61,286 nucleotides of DNA from a virus. Positions 1-7,044 of this stretch are shown here, piece after piece. Below the pieces are notes generated by a model that was not told where the DNA came from, made no database searches, and worked only from the letters and a program-made list of their open reading frames with translations. Position 1 is the stretch's first letter. Every line of letters begins with the position of its first letter. The stretch covers positions 1-61,286 of IMG/VR virus record IMGVR_UViG_3300038551_000086; one strand, written 5' to 3'. Position numbers and translations under genes: made by a program.

Positions 1-73
1 TAAATTGATCTTCCGGCACATAGCCAAATTCAGCCTTGAACGATTCGATAACTCGCTGCTTTATTTTATCCAC
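1..73 (-). CDS. Partial copy of the 61047-61232 gene (N-terminus only)
   Basis: This is the first 24 codons of a small unknown gene that starts with GTG at 71-73 and runs off the left edge. The same DNA is present at 61160-61232 with the gene complete. GGAGG sits 7 bases upstream of the GTG. Do not count it as a second gene. Confidence 0.85.
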   Translation of the reverse strand, partial: MDKIKQRVIESFKAEFGYVPEDQF

Positions 74-76
74 TTC

Positions 77-127
77 ACTACCTCCAAATTTTGTGATTAA
101 AAGCGGGGGATTGCTCCCCCTGGTTAT
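77..127. repeat. 51-bp intergenic repeat with GNRA-loop hairpin and RBS
   Basis: Exact copy of 3176-3226 (and of 61236-61286 through circularity). Read on the minus strand it contains a 6-bp GC stem (GGGGGA/TCCCCC, 105-120 on plus) closed by a GCAA tetraloop, then GCTTTT, then a GGAGGTAGT ribosome-binding segment. It links the end of one minus gene to the start of the next, so it may be a combined weak terminator and translation leader. Confidence 0.85.
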
Positions 128-933
128 TGATTATTAATTTGCTTCAAAACATAAGCAGTGTTCCAGATGCCCCGGTTGTTGAAGTAACACTGCCAACATT
201 CATTGTAGGGCGACCATCGAAAACCGTAGCTTTTCAATAAATGCCGGGTTTCTTCGTCGGGTTTGCCGGGAAAAAATAATTGTATCCGGTTTTCTTCGGC
301 ATTCTCAACCATTCGAATATCGCCATATTCAATCTCGGTGGTTTCCCGGTTTTCGGTTTTCTCAAGTTGTTCAATCCGCTTTTTAACATTGCCGATATTT
401 TGACTTAAATTCGATAGCTCCCATTTGGGGTAAGGTTGTTTTTCCCAACTGTAAGCCTGTTCAATTTTCGCCGCAAGTCTTTTAATCCCTTCATCGGTAA
501 AACCGAGAGCTTTTAACGCTGAATCATCGTTCTTTTTCCCGGCATACTTGCGCCATGCCGCATTAACCGCTTTCATGTTTTCCCGTTCCGCTTCGAGTTT
601 CTCAAGTTTTTCCTTTAGCAATATAACCGCTTCGGGATCATCGGAAGAAATTGCCCGGTTATTTTCCGCAGCCTTAGCGCGTTCTTCCAGGTGTTCGGCT
701 TTCCGGTTTTCCTCAACCATTTTAAACATGTGATTTCTTGACCGCTCCAAAGTGCGCCGATGGGATTTTTCGGAATAATGCCCGACTAATATCGGTTGAC
801 CGAAGGGAATATGCTCAACCAACGAATCAGAATATTTTTTGTGTTGCTCTGCCTTGTCACGGGCTTTTTCTGCACGTTCTTTCAAGCGTTCAATCCGCGC
901 CGCTTTCTTTGCTTCGTACTGTTCTTTAGTCAT
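124..933 (-). CDS. DUF3560-like protein
   Basis: Encodes 269 aa. The N-terminal third is a charged helix (about residues 5-35) followed by the segment I-P-F-G-Q-P-I-L-V-G-H-x-S-E-x-x-H-R-R at 42-60, which I recognise as the signature of the DUF3560 family found on phages and plasmids. Residues 75-200 are mostly coiled coil. The C-terminus is a compact aromatic segment with a G-F-R-W-S-P motif. The start has GGAGGTAGT seven or more bases upstream. No biochemical role is established for the family. It is the largest gene in this minus-strand accessory block. Confidence 0.75.
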   Translation of the reverse strand: MTKEQYEAKKAARIERLKERAEKARDKAEQHKKYSDSLVEHIPFGQPILVGHYSEKSHRRTLERSRNHMFKMVEENRKAEHLEERAKAAENNRAISSDDPEAVILLKEKLEKLEAERENMKAVNAAWRKYAGKKNDDSALKALGFTDEGIKRLAAKIEQAYSWEKQPYPKWELSNLSQNIGNVKKRIEQLEKTENRETTEIEYGDIRMVENAEENRIQLFFPGKPDEETRHLLKSYGFRWSPYNECWQCYFNNRGIWNTAYVLKQINNQ

Positions 934-959
934 GGTTTACTACCTCCATTTAAATTTAA

Positions 960-976
960 GGCGGCGCAAGGCCGCC
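960..976 (-). terminator. GC-rich hairpin between minus genes
   Basis: GGCGGC/GCCGCC stem with a five-base loop, in the gap just upstream of the DUF3560-like gene. No U-run follows it in either direction, so termination is uncertain. It resembles the other GC hairpins scattered in this block. Confidence 0.4.
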
Positions 977-983
977 GGTGAAA

Positions 984-1007
984 CGGCGCTCACGTGAGCA
1001 AGCGCCG
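984..1007. repeat. 24-bp dispersed palindromic repeat, copy 1
   Basis: Exact copy of 3233-3256. The arms CGGCGCT and AGCGCCG flank CACGTGAGCA, which itself contains the palindrome CTCACGTGAG. It lies between minus genes and could be a terminator, an RNA stability element or a protein site. Confidence 0.75.
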
Positions 1008-1022
1008 AGGGATTTAATCAAT

Positions 1023-1229
1023 TTATTGCGCCCAAATTTCAGTACCGGATTTATCGACAATTTGAAAATCATCAATAGCAAAATCGAAAAACCCGCCAGT
1101 CAATTCGAGAAGTTTATCAATACAAAGATTTTTCGCTTCTTCAAAGTCTTTCGCTTCGACGTTAAACGATCCGGTTTCGTTCGGAGTTTTATAATACGTG
1201 TAATAGATATAATTACAAGTGTATCGCAT
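1023..1229 (-). CDS. Small unknown protein (68 aa)
   Basis: Not recognised. The N-terminus is rich in Tyr and Thr and is followed by an acidic alpha/beta stretch, consistent with a small globular cytoplasmic protein. GAGG six bases before the ATG serves as ribosome-binding site and overlaps the stop codon of a micro-ORF (1237-1320), which suggests translational coupling. It is one of a string of minus-strand accessory genes. Confidence 0.65.
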   Translation of the reverse strand: MRYTCNYIYYTYYKTPNETGSFNVEAKDFEEAKNLCIDKLLELTGGFFDFAIDDFQIVDKSGTEIWAQ

Positions 1230-1236
1230 TTCAACC

Positions 1237-1320
1237 TCACAAAATTACAATCATTAAACAAGCGCCCACCACCGCAGCGATGAGCAACAATTCAAAAAAA
1301 CCAAGCCGGAATGCCGGAAC
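1237..1320 (-). CDS. Putative membrane micro-ORF, FRLGFFELL family, copy 1
   Basis: An open stretch of 27 codons, containing F-R-L-G-F-F-E-L-L then a hydrophobic segment, ends at a TGA fused to the SD of the next gene. A close relative lies at 3486-3560 in the same position before another gene. This copy has no ATG, GTG or TTG between the upstream in-frame stop and the conserved motif, so it may be decayed or use a rare start. A single membrane helix is predicted by eye. Confidence 0.35.
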   Translation of the reverse strand, partial: VPAFRLGFFELLLIAAVVGACLMIVIL

Positions 1321-1397
1321 ACTCCGCTATGTTGCAAGCGGTAAAACTTGGTCAAATTCGATTCGATCTGAAACATAAGAGGGAATGGGGGAGAGTT

Positions 1398-1595
1398 TCA
1401 ATTTTTCACCCCCTTTAATTTAGTAGGATACTGTTCAGTACCGCATGAAAAACCGCGCCCGTGAAAAATACCGCTTGAAAATGTGCAACTTGCGCCGTTT
1501 TCGGGCAGAGTGCCATTAATCGCAGTTACGCGATAATAGCAACCGCCCATATCAACATAAATTTTTCCGTCAGAATGATGATAAATTTTATACAT
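1398..1595 (-). CDS. Small unknown protein (65 aa)
   Basis: Not recognised. It is a Gly/Tyr-rich small protein with three cysteines and a beta-like pattern. It has a good ribosome-binding site (GGAGGTGTGAA before ATG). It could be a small beta-barrel fold, but no family motif is visible. Confidence 0.6.
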   Translation of the reverse strand: MYKIYHHSDGKIYVDMGGCYYRVTAINGTLPENGASCTFSSGIFHGRGFSCGTEQYPTKLKGVKN

Positions 1596-1728
1596 TTCAC
1601 ACCTCCGTTAAAATGTAGTTTTGGTTAGTTAGGTTAGCGGCAATAGATGGAATCAAACCATCTTGAAGGCTATCATCTTCAGCGCACCAGACACACTGCC
1701 AAAAGAAGGGGATAAAGCCCCCTTAAAA

Positions 1729-1986
1729 TTAATAGCAATCTTTTTCGCGTTTTTTCACCATTTCCGGCGGAACCTGAAAAACTTCATAGCGTTTGTGTCC
1801 AACTTCAACCAGAACTACGAAAATTTTGTCTTTTTTCCGAGTCAGCACTTCCCAAGCGGGACTGTAAGCATAAGGGGAAGGTATATCGGATTGACGAGGA
1901 ATATAACCGGCAATTTTCGCGTAACATTCACCATAGAATCGCGAAACCCCCGTATAGCTTGAAATCTTTTTGATACAATGCAGCAT
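1729..1986 (-). CDS. Small unknown protein (85 aa)
   Basis: Not recognised. I chose the ATG at 1986 because GGAGGTAGTAACC precedes it at normal spacing. An upstream in-frame start would place the SD inside the coding sequence. The protein is basic at the C-terminus and mixed alpha/beta. Confidence 0.65.
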   Translation of the reverse strand: MLHCIKKISSYTGVSRFYGECYAKIAGYIPRQSDIPSPYAYSPAWEVLTRKKDKIFVVLVEVGHKRYEVFQVPPEMVKKREKDCY

Positions 1987-2086
1987 GGTTACTACCTCCA
2001 AAAAATAAAATTAAACAACAGTGAATTAATTAGCGCCCGATGGCAGCGCAAACCGCCACCGGGCAAGGAATTAAGGGGAATTAAAT

Positions 2087-2401
2087 TCAATCAATTAATT
2101 CGTAAAACTCAGAAGAAGAAATACTGCTTAAAACTTCTTCATACAATCCTTGTAAATGCCAATCAAGATCGAAGTCAGGATCAATATCCACCGCATCAAA
2201 AGCGATCTTATTACTTTTTTCTTCTTTTTCCGCTTTATCCATTTCCGCCTGGAATGTTTTAAATTCCTGAAATTCTCCGGTTCCGTCTGTTCGATTCCAA
2301 GCTCCTTCGTTTATTGTTTCACCGCAGCGAGAGCAGAAAACGATCTTAACGATCTCCCCGATACCAAGTTCATTCCGGGATTGCCAAAAATGATTTGTCA
2401 T
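2087..2401 (-). CDS. Small protein with one Cys pair (104 aa)
   Basis: Not recognised. Residues about 23-26 hold C-S-R-C in the context F-C-S-R-C-G, half of a zinc-ribbon knuckle without an obvious second pair. The C-terminal half is strongly acidic (Asp/Glu-rich), reminiscent of small phage inhibitor proteins, but this is only a resemblance. The ATG at 2401 has GGAGG eight bases upstream. Confidence 0.6.
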   Translation of the reverse strand: MTNHFWQSRNELGIGEIVKIVFCSRCGETINEGAWNRTDGTGEFQEFKTFQAEMDKAEKEEKSNKIAFDAVDIDPDFDLDWHLQGLYEEVLSSISSSEFYELID

Positions 2402-2450
2402 TCTAATCACCTCCTTTCGCCCTGAAGAGGGCGGTTAAGAGTTATCAACA

Positions 2451-2493
2451 CCCGCCTCCCGACCGCAAGCAGAACGGAAAGCGGGTTTTGGGG
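2451..2493. repeat. Dispersed intergenic hairpin repeat, copy 1
   Basis: About 43 bases shared with 60220-60264 with a few substitutions and one or two indels. Arms CCCGC and GCGGG enclose a second short inverted pair (CCG/CGG). On the plus strand the outer stem is followed by TTTTGGGG. It lies between minus genes in both places. Confidence 0.7.
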
Positions 2494-2501
2494 TTATTTT
2501 A

Positions 2502-2753
2502 TCAAGAATTTTCGATCTGGTAACAAATTTCGTCAATATCCGCATTGTTCGGCAAATCCGCAATATCGGCTTCTTCCCATTCAAAGGGGCAGGTGAATTG
2601 ATTAGCTTCACCCACTTCCCCGGTTTTCTTATCAATCCAAGCGACCAAGCAGGAAAACGCCGACTGAGTATCTTCCCAAGAGCCGAAAAGAATGCCGAAT
2701 TGATTCTTATAGGCATTGCCAGCCCATTTCTTAATTCTAATTAATTTTGCCAT
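2502..2753 (-). CDS. Small unknown acidic protein (83 aa)
   Basis: Not recognised. The basic N-terminus (K/R-rich, residues 3-9) is followed by an acidic C-terminal half. The start at 2753 is supported by GAGGTAGTG immediately upstream. No motif beyond two isolated cysteines. Confidence 0.6.
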   Translation of the reverse strand: MAKLIRIKKWAGNAYKNQFGILFGSWEDTQSAFSCLVAWIDKKTGEVGEANQFTCPFEWEEADIADLPNNADIDEICYQIENS

Positions 2754-2856
2754 CACTACCTCACTTTTTAAATGGCCGCCTGTTTTTTCGGGGCTTTCAA
2801 CTCTTAGATCAGGCGGATTGCCCCCGACCTTGCACCATGAGCGCAAGGTCACAGAG

Positions 2857-3171
2857 TTATCGAAAATAAATAATATAACCGTCGGGGCTTAATGCCTCCG
2901 CGCCGTTTTGATTGCTAAAAACATTTCCGCGCTTACCCTTTGCCGGGGCACGCCAAGAAGCTGACTTAAAAATATCTCCGGTTGAGAGATCGACAAAAGC
3001 AGACACGGAACATTGCGGACCCGTTCTCACTTCGATTTTAGCGTATTTTTTACCATAGTTAGGCGATACGCTGGATTTTTGCAACTCATAAGACTCAGGC
3101 GCAAGTTTTTTAATATGTTCGTTGCGCCGGGTTTCCAGAATTTTACAAAATTTCTCAATTGCTTCACGCAT
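2857..3171 (-). CDS. Small unknown protein (104 aa)
   Basis: Not recognised. Helical first 35 residues, then a beta-rich second half. The ATG at 3171 is preceded by GGAGGTAGTAAAA, and that SD belongs to the repeat copy at 3176-3226. It is transcribed with its minus-strand neighbours. Confidence 0.65.
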   Translation of the reverse strand: MREAIEKFCKILETRRNEHIKKLAPESYELQKSSVSPNYGKKYAKIEVRTGPQCSVSAFVDLSTGDIFKSASWRAPAKGKRGNVFSNQNGAEALSPDGYIIYFR

Positions 3172-3175
3172 TTTT

Positions 3176-3226
3176 ACTACCTCCAAATTTTGTGATTAAA
3201 AGCGGGGGATTGCTCCCCCTGGTTAT
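3176..3226. repeat. 51-bp intergenic repeat, second copy
   Basis: Identical to 77-127. On the minus strand it gives a 6-bp GC stem with a GCAA loop followed by GCTTTT and the GGAGGTAGT leader of the next gene (start 3171). Confidence 0.85.
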
Positions 3227-3232
3227 AGTTTT

Positions 3233-3256
3233 CGGCGCTCACGTGAGCAAGCGCCG
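3233..3256. repeat. 24-bp dispersed palindromic repeat, copy 2
   Basis: Identical to 984-1007. It lies between the 3276 gene and the 51-bp repeat, giving two adjacent hairpins in one 50-base intergenic gap. Confidence 0.75.
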
Positions 3257-3275
3257 GGTTGATTGATTGAAAAGA

Positions 3276-3476
3276 TTACCAGACCCTCCACGTTTGCATT
3301 GTCCCACCGGAAAAAATATCTTTCTCGATATTTATACTAGATGGATCGACATAGGCAGAGCGCAAAATTTTATTCGCTTTTCTGTTTACGGCAGCCAATG
3401 ATTTCGCTTCTACGATCCTTATTCCTTCCAACTCGCCGTATCTGTTGAAAAATCTTATCATTATTTCAAAATTCAC
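3276..3476 (-). CDS. Small unknown protein (66 aa)
   Basis: Not recognised. The pattern of an N-terminal beta strand, a central V-E-A-K-S helix start and a C-terminal Trp motif resembles the 1023-1229 and 50817-51020 products, which also carry E-A-K/E-A-E then a helix, so a shared small fold is possible. Start taken as GTG at 3476 with GAGGAGG four bases upstream. The internal ATG lies too far from that SD. Confidence 0.6.
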   Translation of the reverse strand: MNFEIMIRFFNRYGELEGIRIVEAKSLAAVNRKANKILRSAYVDPSSINIEKDIFSGGTMQTWRVW

Positions 3477-3485
3477 GTTACCTCC

Positions 3486-3560
3486 TCAAAATAAAACGAT
3501 TATACACGCAGCGACCAGCGCACCAGCCGCCAACAATTCAAAGAAACCCAAACGGAACAC
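3486..3560 (-). CDS. Putative membrane micro-ORF, FRLGFFELL family, copy 2
   Basis: GTG-initiated frame of 24 aa, F-R-L-G-F-F-E-L-L followed by a hydrophobic helix, ending in a TGA that overlaps the GAGGAGG of the next gene. Similarity to 1237-1320 at both DNA and peptide level, in the same position relative to a gene start, argues for selection. No clear SD of its own was seen. Confidence 0.4.
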   Translation of the reverse strand: MFRLGFFELLAAGALVAACIIVLF

Positions 3561-3592
3561 GGTGAATGGTAACACATGTCAAATACATAAAT

Positions 3593-3608
3593 TGTGATGA
3601 ATATCACA
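3593..3608. promoter_or_regulatory. CRP/FNR-type palindrome TGTGA-N6-TCACA
   Basis: Perfect half-sites TGTGA and TCACA with a six-base spacer, in the non-coding region between the minus block (start 3476) and the plus gene starting at 3926. This is the classical consensus of CRP-family regulators. Binding is inferred only. Confidence 0.45.
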
Positions 3609-3925
3609 GAAATAAGAAAACAGAATTTAAAAGTGATTGCAAAACAATCAAAATTAAGCACTTAGAGAACACAAAAAAATTTAAGATGGTTGAAAATAAA
3701 AGGAAATGGTTGAATCAATCCAGGCGGTGACAGATTGCAACCAGGAGCAACCGCAAAACATAGCGACTTTGCCCGTGAAACGTCGGAATTTTCGCGTGAC
3801 ACACTTTTAAGGTGGTTTGTTATACCCGGAATCTTGCGCTTATCCTGAACGATTTTACGCCTATTTCAGAAAAAACTTGCAAAAACAAGTCAATTAAGCG
3901 TATTTTTCCGCAAAAAAAGAGAGAA
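3609..3925. other. Divergent intergenic region
   Basis: AT-rich, no convincing gene. It holds a short inverted repeat GATTG-CAAAA-CAATC near 3634-3648. Promoters for the plus-strand terS-like gene should lie here, but I see no clean -35/-10 pair. Confidence 0.5.
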
Positions 3926-4390
3926 ATGAACAATCTAACCCTTGAAACCACTACCGGGAAAATACAAATCCCTCTCAAACTTAAAGAACCGACAAGACCA
4001 CAATATAAACTCACTATCCCCAAACAGACAAAAATCCTCAAATTCCTGGCGAAAAGGTGGAACTTTACAAAAGCGGCCGCAAGTGTAGGAGTAGACCGCA
4101 AAGCGATTAGCCACCACATTGAAAACGAAACAGATTTCGGAAAAGCTATTTTAGCCTTGAAAGAAGCAAAGAACGACGACGTGAGGGAAGTAATTATCAC
4201 AATGGCTTCCGAGCCTACGCGCGAAGGTTTCAACGACCGCAAACTTTACGCAGAAGCGAATCTTCCGGAATACAAGAGAAATGCCGATCAAATCAATGTA
4301 GCGGTCCAAGTCAACACCGGCGAAGCAACCACCCGGATAATCCAGCTTACCAAACAAATTCCCAACCAGCTCACCGACGGCAAAAAGTAG
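3926..4390 (+). CDS. Putative terminase small subunit
   Basis: Encodes 154 aa. A helix-turn-helix is visible at about residues 45-75 (K-x-L-A-x-R-W-N-F-T-K-A-A-A-S-V-G-V-D-R-K), then a helical middle with a D-R-K-L-Y-A-E-A-N-L-P-E-Y-K-R segment. The C-terminus ends in beta-prone V-A-V-Q-V. This layout fits terminase small subunits of the phBC6A51-like HTH type, which recognise packaging sites. The ATG at 3926 follows GAGAGAA; the longer frame from 3812 lacks an SD. It lies more than 11 kb from terL, which is unusual. Alternative: a generic HTH regulator. Confidence 0.55.
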   Translation: MNNLTLETTTGKIQIPLKLKEPTRPQYKLTIPKQTKILKFLAKRWNFTKAAASVGVDRKAISHHIENETDFGKAILALKEAKNDDVREVIITMASEPTREGFNDRKLYAEANLPEYKRNADQINVAVQVNTGEATTRIIQLTKQIPNQLTDGKK

Positions 4391-4852
4391 TATCTTTTTG
4401 TTCACTTTTCCAGGCTACACTTCCGAAAATAATCCTTTTTGGAAGTGCTGAAAGTGGCATCCAGCAACGATTCCCGCCAAAATGCCGTACCGAAAATTGC
4501 CCTACATCCAGCAACCACCGCAGCGATCCGGCACATCTATAATGTAGCGCACATGACCAGGCGCACCGATCCGCAGCGATCCGCCACCGCAGACCCCGTG
4601 TGTGTGCCCGACCCCCGGCCGCCAGGGAAATGCGGTAGCGCAGCGTGGGTGTGGATGTGGGCGTGACGATGGATCAACAGCAGACAATATTATTTATAAT
4701 ACAAGTTCAGTCGAAATTTTCAACAATGCAGTGTTTCGCTTTTTCTGTATGTTAGGTTTTATTTAGCCGGGTGTGTCTCATTTTTCTGATTTAAGCAGAT
4801 TTAGTAATTTTTGAGAATAATTCCCTGCCCCAAAATTTTTTTTGCATATAAG
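4391..4852. other. Non-coding GC-contrasting region with short repeats
   Basis: No convincing gene. 4495-4680 is markedly GC-rich against an AT-rich flank and has two exact copies of CGCAGCGATCCG (4519-4530 and 4572-4583) plus a variant ACCGATCCG between them. Lying just after the putative terS it is a candidate packaging (pac) or attachment site. Neither role can be shown from sequence alone. Confidence 0.45.
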
Positions 4853-4889
4853 GGCGGATTCTCATTTTTGAGTTTCCGCCTTTTTTTTT
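4853..4889 (+). terminator. Rho-independent terminator
   Basis: Stem GGCGGA/TCCGCC, inner pair CTCA/TGAG, followed by nine T residues. It closes the transcript of the terS-like gene before the next gene at 4926. Confidence 0.85.
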
Positions 4890-4925
4890 ATTGCGGAATT
4901 GAGTTGAGTTTAGTAGATTTGGGTT

Positions 4926-5198
4926 ATGGAAAGTATGCTAACCGATATTGCGAATGGAATCAGGCTATTGAGCATTGAGGGAGTAGATCGCCGGAACATG
5001 GTGATTGTGGTGAATTTGCTCGGCATGAAGAATCTCGTTTCTGCGATGAACGGAGATTCTTGCGGCGCGGTGGTTTCGGTTAGTCGTGTGTTTGACATTC
5101 CGGTTGAAGTTGACATGCTTGTTGAGGCGGACGATGGGTTTATGGTGTGTGACAGGCGGAAGTATTTGCAAGGGAGGGAGATTAGAAATGGAGAATGA
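4926..5198 (+). CDS. Unknown small protein (90 aa)
   Basis: Not recognised. Hydrophobic alternation (V-I-V-V-N-L-L at about 26-32) suggests a small alpha/beta fold. No signal peptide. It is the first gene after the terminator at 4853-4889, with a weak SD. The following 125 bases hold no gene I can defend. Confidence 0.5.
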   Translation: MESMLTDIANGIRLLSIEGVDRRNMVIVVNLLGMKNLVSAMNGDSCGAVVSVSRVFDIPVEVDMLVEADDGFMVCDRRKYLQGREIRNGE

Positions 5199-5324
5199 TG
5201 TTTTTGCTTTTAAAGTTATATAGGCACGCGAATAGTTAATGCAAATGATTTATTGAAGTTAAGCCCTTTTTTTTTGCTAAGTTCAATAAAAACAACAGAA
5301 GTGGATTTAAGTGATTGGAAAACA

Positions 5325-5648
5325 ATGAGTAATCGCCTTGAAATGGTAATTAAAATTCAGGTCACAATTCCACAGGCTTTAGCATTGCAAGCGATGTTTG
5401 AATATTGGAATCAACTTGCGGGGTGGGGTGGCAGTCGAACGGTGGGTTTTTTCGTTGACGGGGATGGTGATTTTAAGCCTAAATGTGAAATTTCTTTTTC
5501 TGGCGACGTTCCGAAGATGAACAAAGAAATTGCGGAAATGGCAATTTCGGAAGATGATAACGGAAATAGAAATTTTGATTATGATACAATAGCATGGTTT
5601 TTAAGAGAGGGCAAGGATGCTCGAAACACTAAATTATCTAACCTGTGA
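5325..5648 (+). CDS. Unknown protein (107 aa)
   Basis: Not recognised. It contains an M-V-I-K-I-Q-V-T-I-P strand, then a helix with aromatic residues and a Gly-rich loop, resembling small phage proteins of unknown role. The start is uncertain: ATG 5325 or 5343 are possible, and neither has a strong SD. It overlaps the next gene by about 30 bases. Confidence 0.5.
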   Translation: MSNRLEMVIKIQVTIPQALALQAMFEYWNQLAGWGGSRTVGFFVDGDGDFKPKCEISFSGDVPKMNKEIAEMAISEDDNGNRNFDYDTIAWFLREGKDARNTKLSNL

Positions 5649-5838
5649 CATCTGCAAAAAGAAGGTAAAGCAGGAAGATTCTTTTGGCTGGTATAAGATC
5701 GAGGCAAAGAGTTTTATGATACACGCAGAGGCGCGGAAAGATGTTCTTTGGTCACAGATGGTTGACAAGGATCGGCATTACTGTTCCGGCGAGTGTCTGC
5801 GGAAAGAAATCAGGATATTAACCGAGCTCCCCTACTGA
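5617..5838 (+). CDS. Small zinc-finger-like protein (73 aa)
   Basis: C-D-I-C at about 10-13 and C-S-G-E-C near 56-60 form a split four-Cys knuckle consistent with zinc binding. AGAGAGGGCAAGG precedes the ATG. Function unknown; such proteins are common in phage accessory operons. Confidence 0.6.
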   Translation: MLETLNYLTCDICKKKVKQEDSFGWYKIEAKSFMIHAEARKDVLWSQMVDKDRHYCSGECLRKEIRILTELPY

Positions 5839-5840
5839 CT

Positions 5841-6167
5841 ATGCTAAAATTCGCCGCATCGTGGAAAGAAATTCGTAGAAGTATTACAAGAGATTTGTTC
5901 TTTGGCATAAAAGAAGAATCAAAAAAGAAAATCACCAATCCGAGAAAAGCGGCAAAGAAGTTCAATCTTGATTTCGAGCATCGTTGTTGTTTTCGGAATC
6001 AGTTGAATTACAAAGGGCTTCGTAATGGAAACGGAGAAATTGTTGAAGTTCTGATGCAAAGCAGAAAGATAGGTTTATACAAGGTGACTTCCGAAAGATA
6101 CAATTATGCCTTTGAGGATACCGGGCAACGTAATTGGAAATTTGAATTTCAGGGATACAAGGAATGA
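5841..6167 (+). CDS. Unknown basic protein (108 aa)
   Basis: Not recognised. Lys/Arg-rich first 50 residues, then a beta-rich half (V-E-V-L-M ... L-Y-K-V-T-S-E). It could bind nucleic acid by charge, but no motif supports this. I took the ATG at 5841. The longer frame from 5793 overlaps the zinc-finger gene. Confidence 0.5.
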   Translation: MLKFAASWKEIRRSITRDLFFGIKEESKKKITNPRKAAKKFNLDFEHRCCFRNQLNYKGLRNGNGEIVEVLMQSRKIGLYKVTSERYNYAFEDTGQRNWKFEFQGYKE

Positions 6168-6367
6168 GCAAACTAATCCCCGTTGGTGACTGGCTGATAG
6201 ACCCGGATGAAGTGACGGGAATCGGCTTGTCTTGGAGCAAAGAGGAAGAATTGCGCGTTTGTTTCGAGATTGTCATTGACGGATGTGTAATTGAAATCAG
6301 GGGCAGTAAAGAAGAAATGAAACGTGCGCGGCTGAAGTTGATGGAAGTGAAAGGGATTGAATTGTGA
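6164..6367 (+). CDS. Small unknown protein (67 aa)
   Basis: Not recognised. It has the compact pattern V-G-D-W-L-I-D-P-x-x-V-T-G-I followed by a strand-helix unit. It overlaps its upstream neighbour by an ATGA and the methyltransferase start by a TTGTGA, so the three genes are translationally coupled. Confidence 0.6.
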   Translation: MSKLIPVGDWLIDPDEVTGIGLSWSKEEELRVCFEIVIDGCVIEIRGSKEEMKRARLKLMEVKGIEL

Positions 6368-7044
6368 GAGAATTTTTAAACATAGACTGCATGGATGCCG
6401 AGCGCGGATTGCCAAGTTATCCAGATAAGTTTTTCTCATTATCCATAGTTGACCCGCCCTATGGAATAGGAGAAGATGGTTTAAAGAATCATTCAAGGAG
6501 AAAATTAGCAAAACCGACTTTGTATATTCCCAAAAATTGGGATAGAGAACCGCCGAAGCATGATTATTTCCAGGAATTATTCAGAATATCAAAGAATCAA
6601 ATCATTTTTGGCGGGAATTATTACGGATTACCCGCAACATTTTGTTATATCGTTTGGGATAAAGACAATAGTGGAGATTTTGCGGATTGTGAATTGGCAT
6701 GGACTTCTTTTAAATCGGCGGTTAGAAAATTTAAATATCGTTGGAATGGGATGCTTCAAGAAAATATGAAATTCAAAGAAACCCGCATCCATCCCACCCA
6801 AAAGCCCATTGCCCTTTATCGCTGGCTACTTGAAAACTACGCCAAACCCGGCGACCTGATTCTTGACACCCGCGTCGGCTCTGCATCCTCTCTGATTGCC
6901 TGTGAGGCGTTGGGCTTTGAATACGTGGGTTACGAAATCGACAAAGATTATTATGAAGCGGCGGTAAAGCGCATTGAAAACTGGCGCAGCCTGCCGCTAT
7001 TCGATGAACCGAAACAGCCCGAACAAACAAAGCTGGCGATATGA
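6364..7044 (+). CDS. DNA methyltransferase, beta-class, phage type
   Basis: 226 aa; transfers a methyl group from AdoMet to an adenine N6 or cytosine N4. Catalytic motif IV D-P-P-Y-G is at residues 30-34. The AdoMet-binding motif I is C-terminal at about 165-180 and reads L-I-L-D-T-R-V-G-S-A-S-S in place of the usual D-x-F-x-G-S-G. The IV-then-I order is that of the beta class. H-P-T-Q-K-P at 143-148 is the motif normally preceding the helix before motif I. The start is a GTG overlapping the previous stop. No restriction partner is near, so it is probably a solitary methylase that protects phage DNA or regulates. The specificity loop is short. Confidence 0.85.
   Translation: MREFLNIDCMDAERGLPSYPDKFFSLSIVDPPYGIGEDGLKNHSRRKLAKPTLYIPKNWDREPPKHDYFQELFRISKNQIIFGGNYYGLPATFCYIVWDKDNSGDFADCELAWTSFKSAVRKFKYRWNGMLQENMKFKETRIHPTQKPIALYRWLLENYAKPGDLILDTRVGSASSLIACEALGFEYVGYEIDKDYYEAAVKRIENWRSLPLFDEPKQPEQTKLAI

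Larger units (their letters stand above)
1..127. repeat. Terminal direct repeat, left copy
   Basis: Identical over 127 bases to 61160-61286. The gene whose 5' end lies at 1-73 is complete at the right edge, so the copy is redundant sequence from a circular or circularly permuted molecule. The unique length is 61,159 bp. A length of exactly 127 matches a common maximum k-mer of short-read assemblers, so this is more likely an assembly overlap than a physical phage terminus. Confidence 0.93.

Noticed and set aside
1-127. Physical terminal repeat used in packaging
   Set aside because: Exactly 127 bp and part of a normal coding and intergenic region; an assembly overlap explains it more simply.
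4439-4666. 75-codon plus frame in the GC-rich region
   Set aside because: Arg/Pro/Thr/His-rich with no SD and no fold; the region is better read as non-coding with short repeats.
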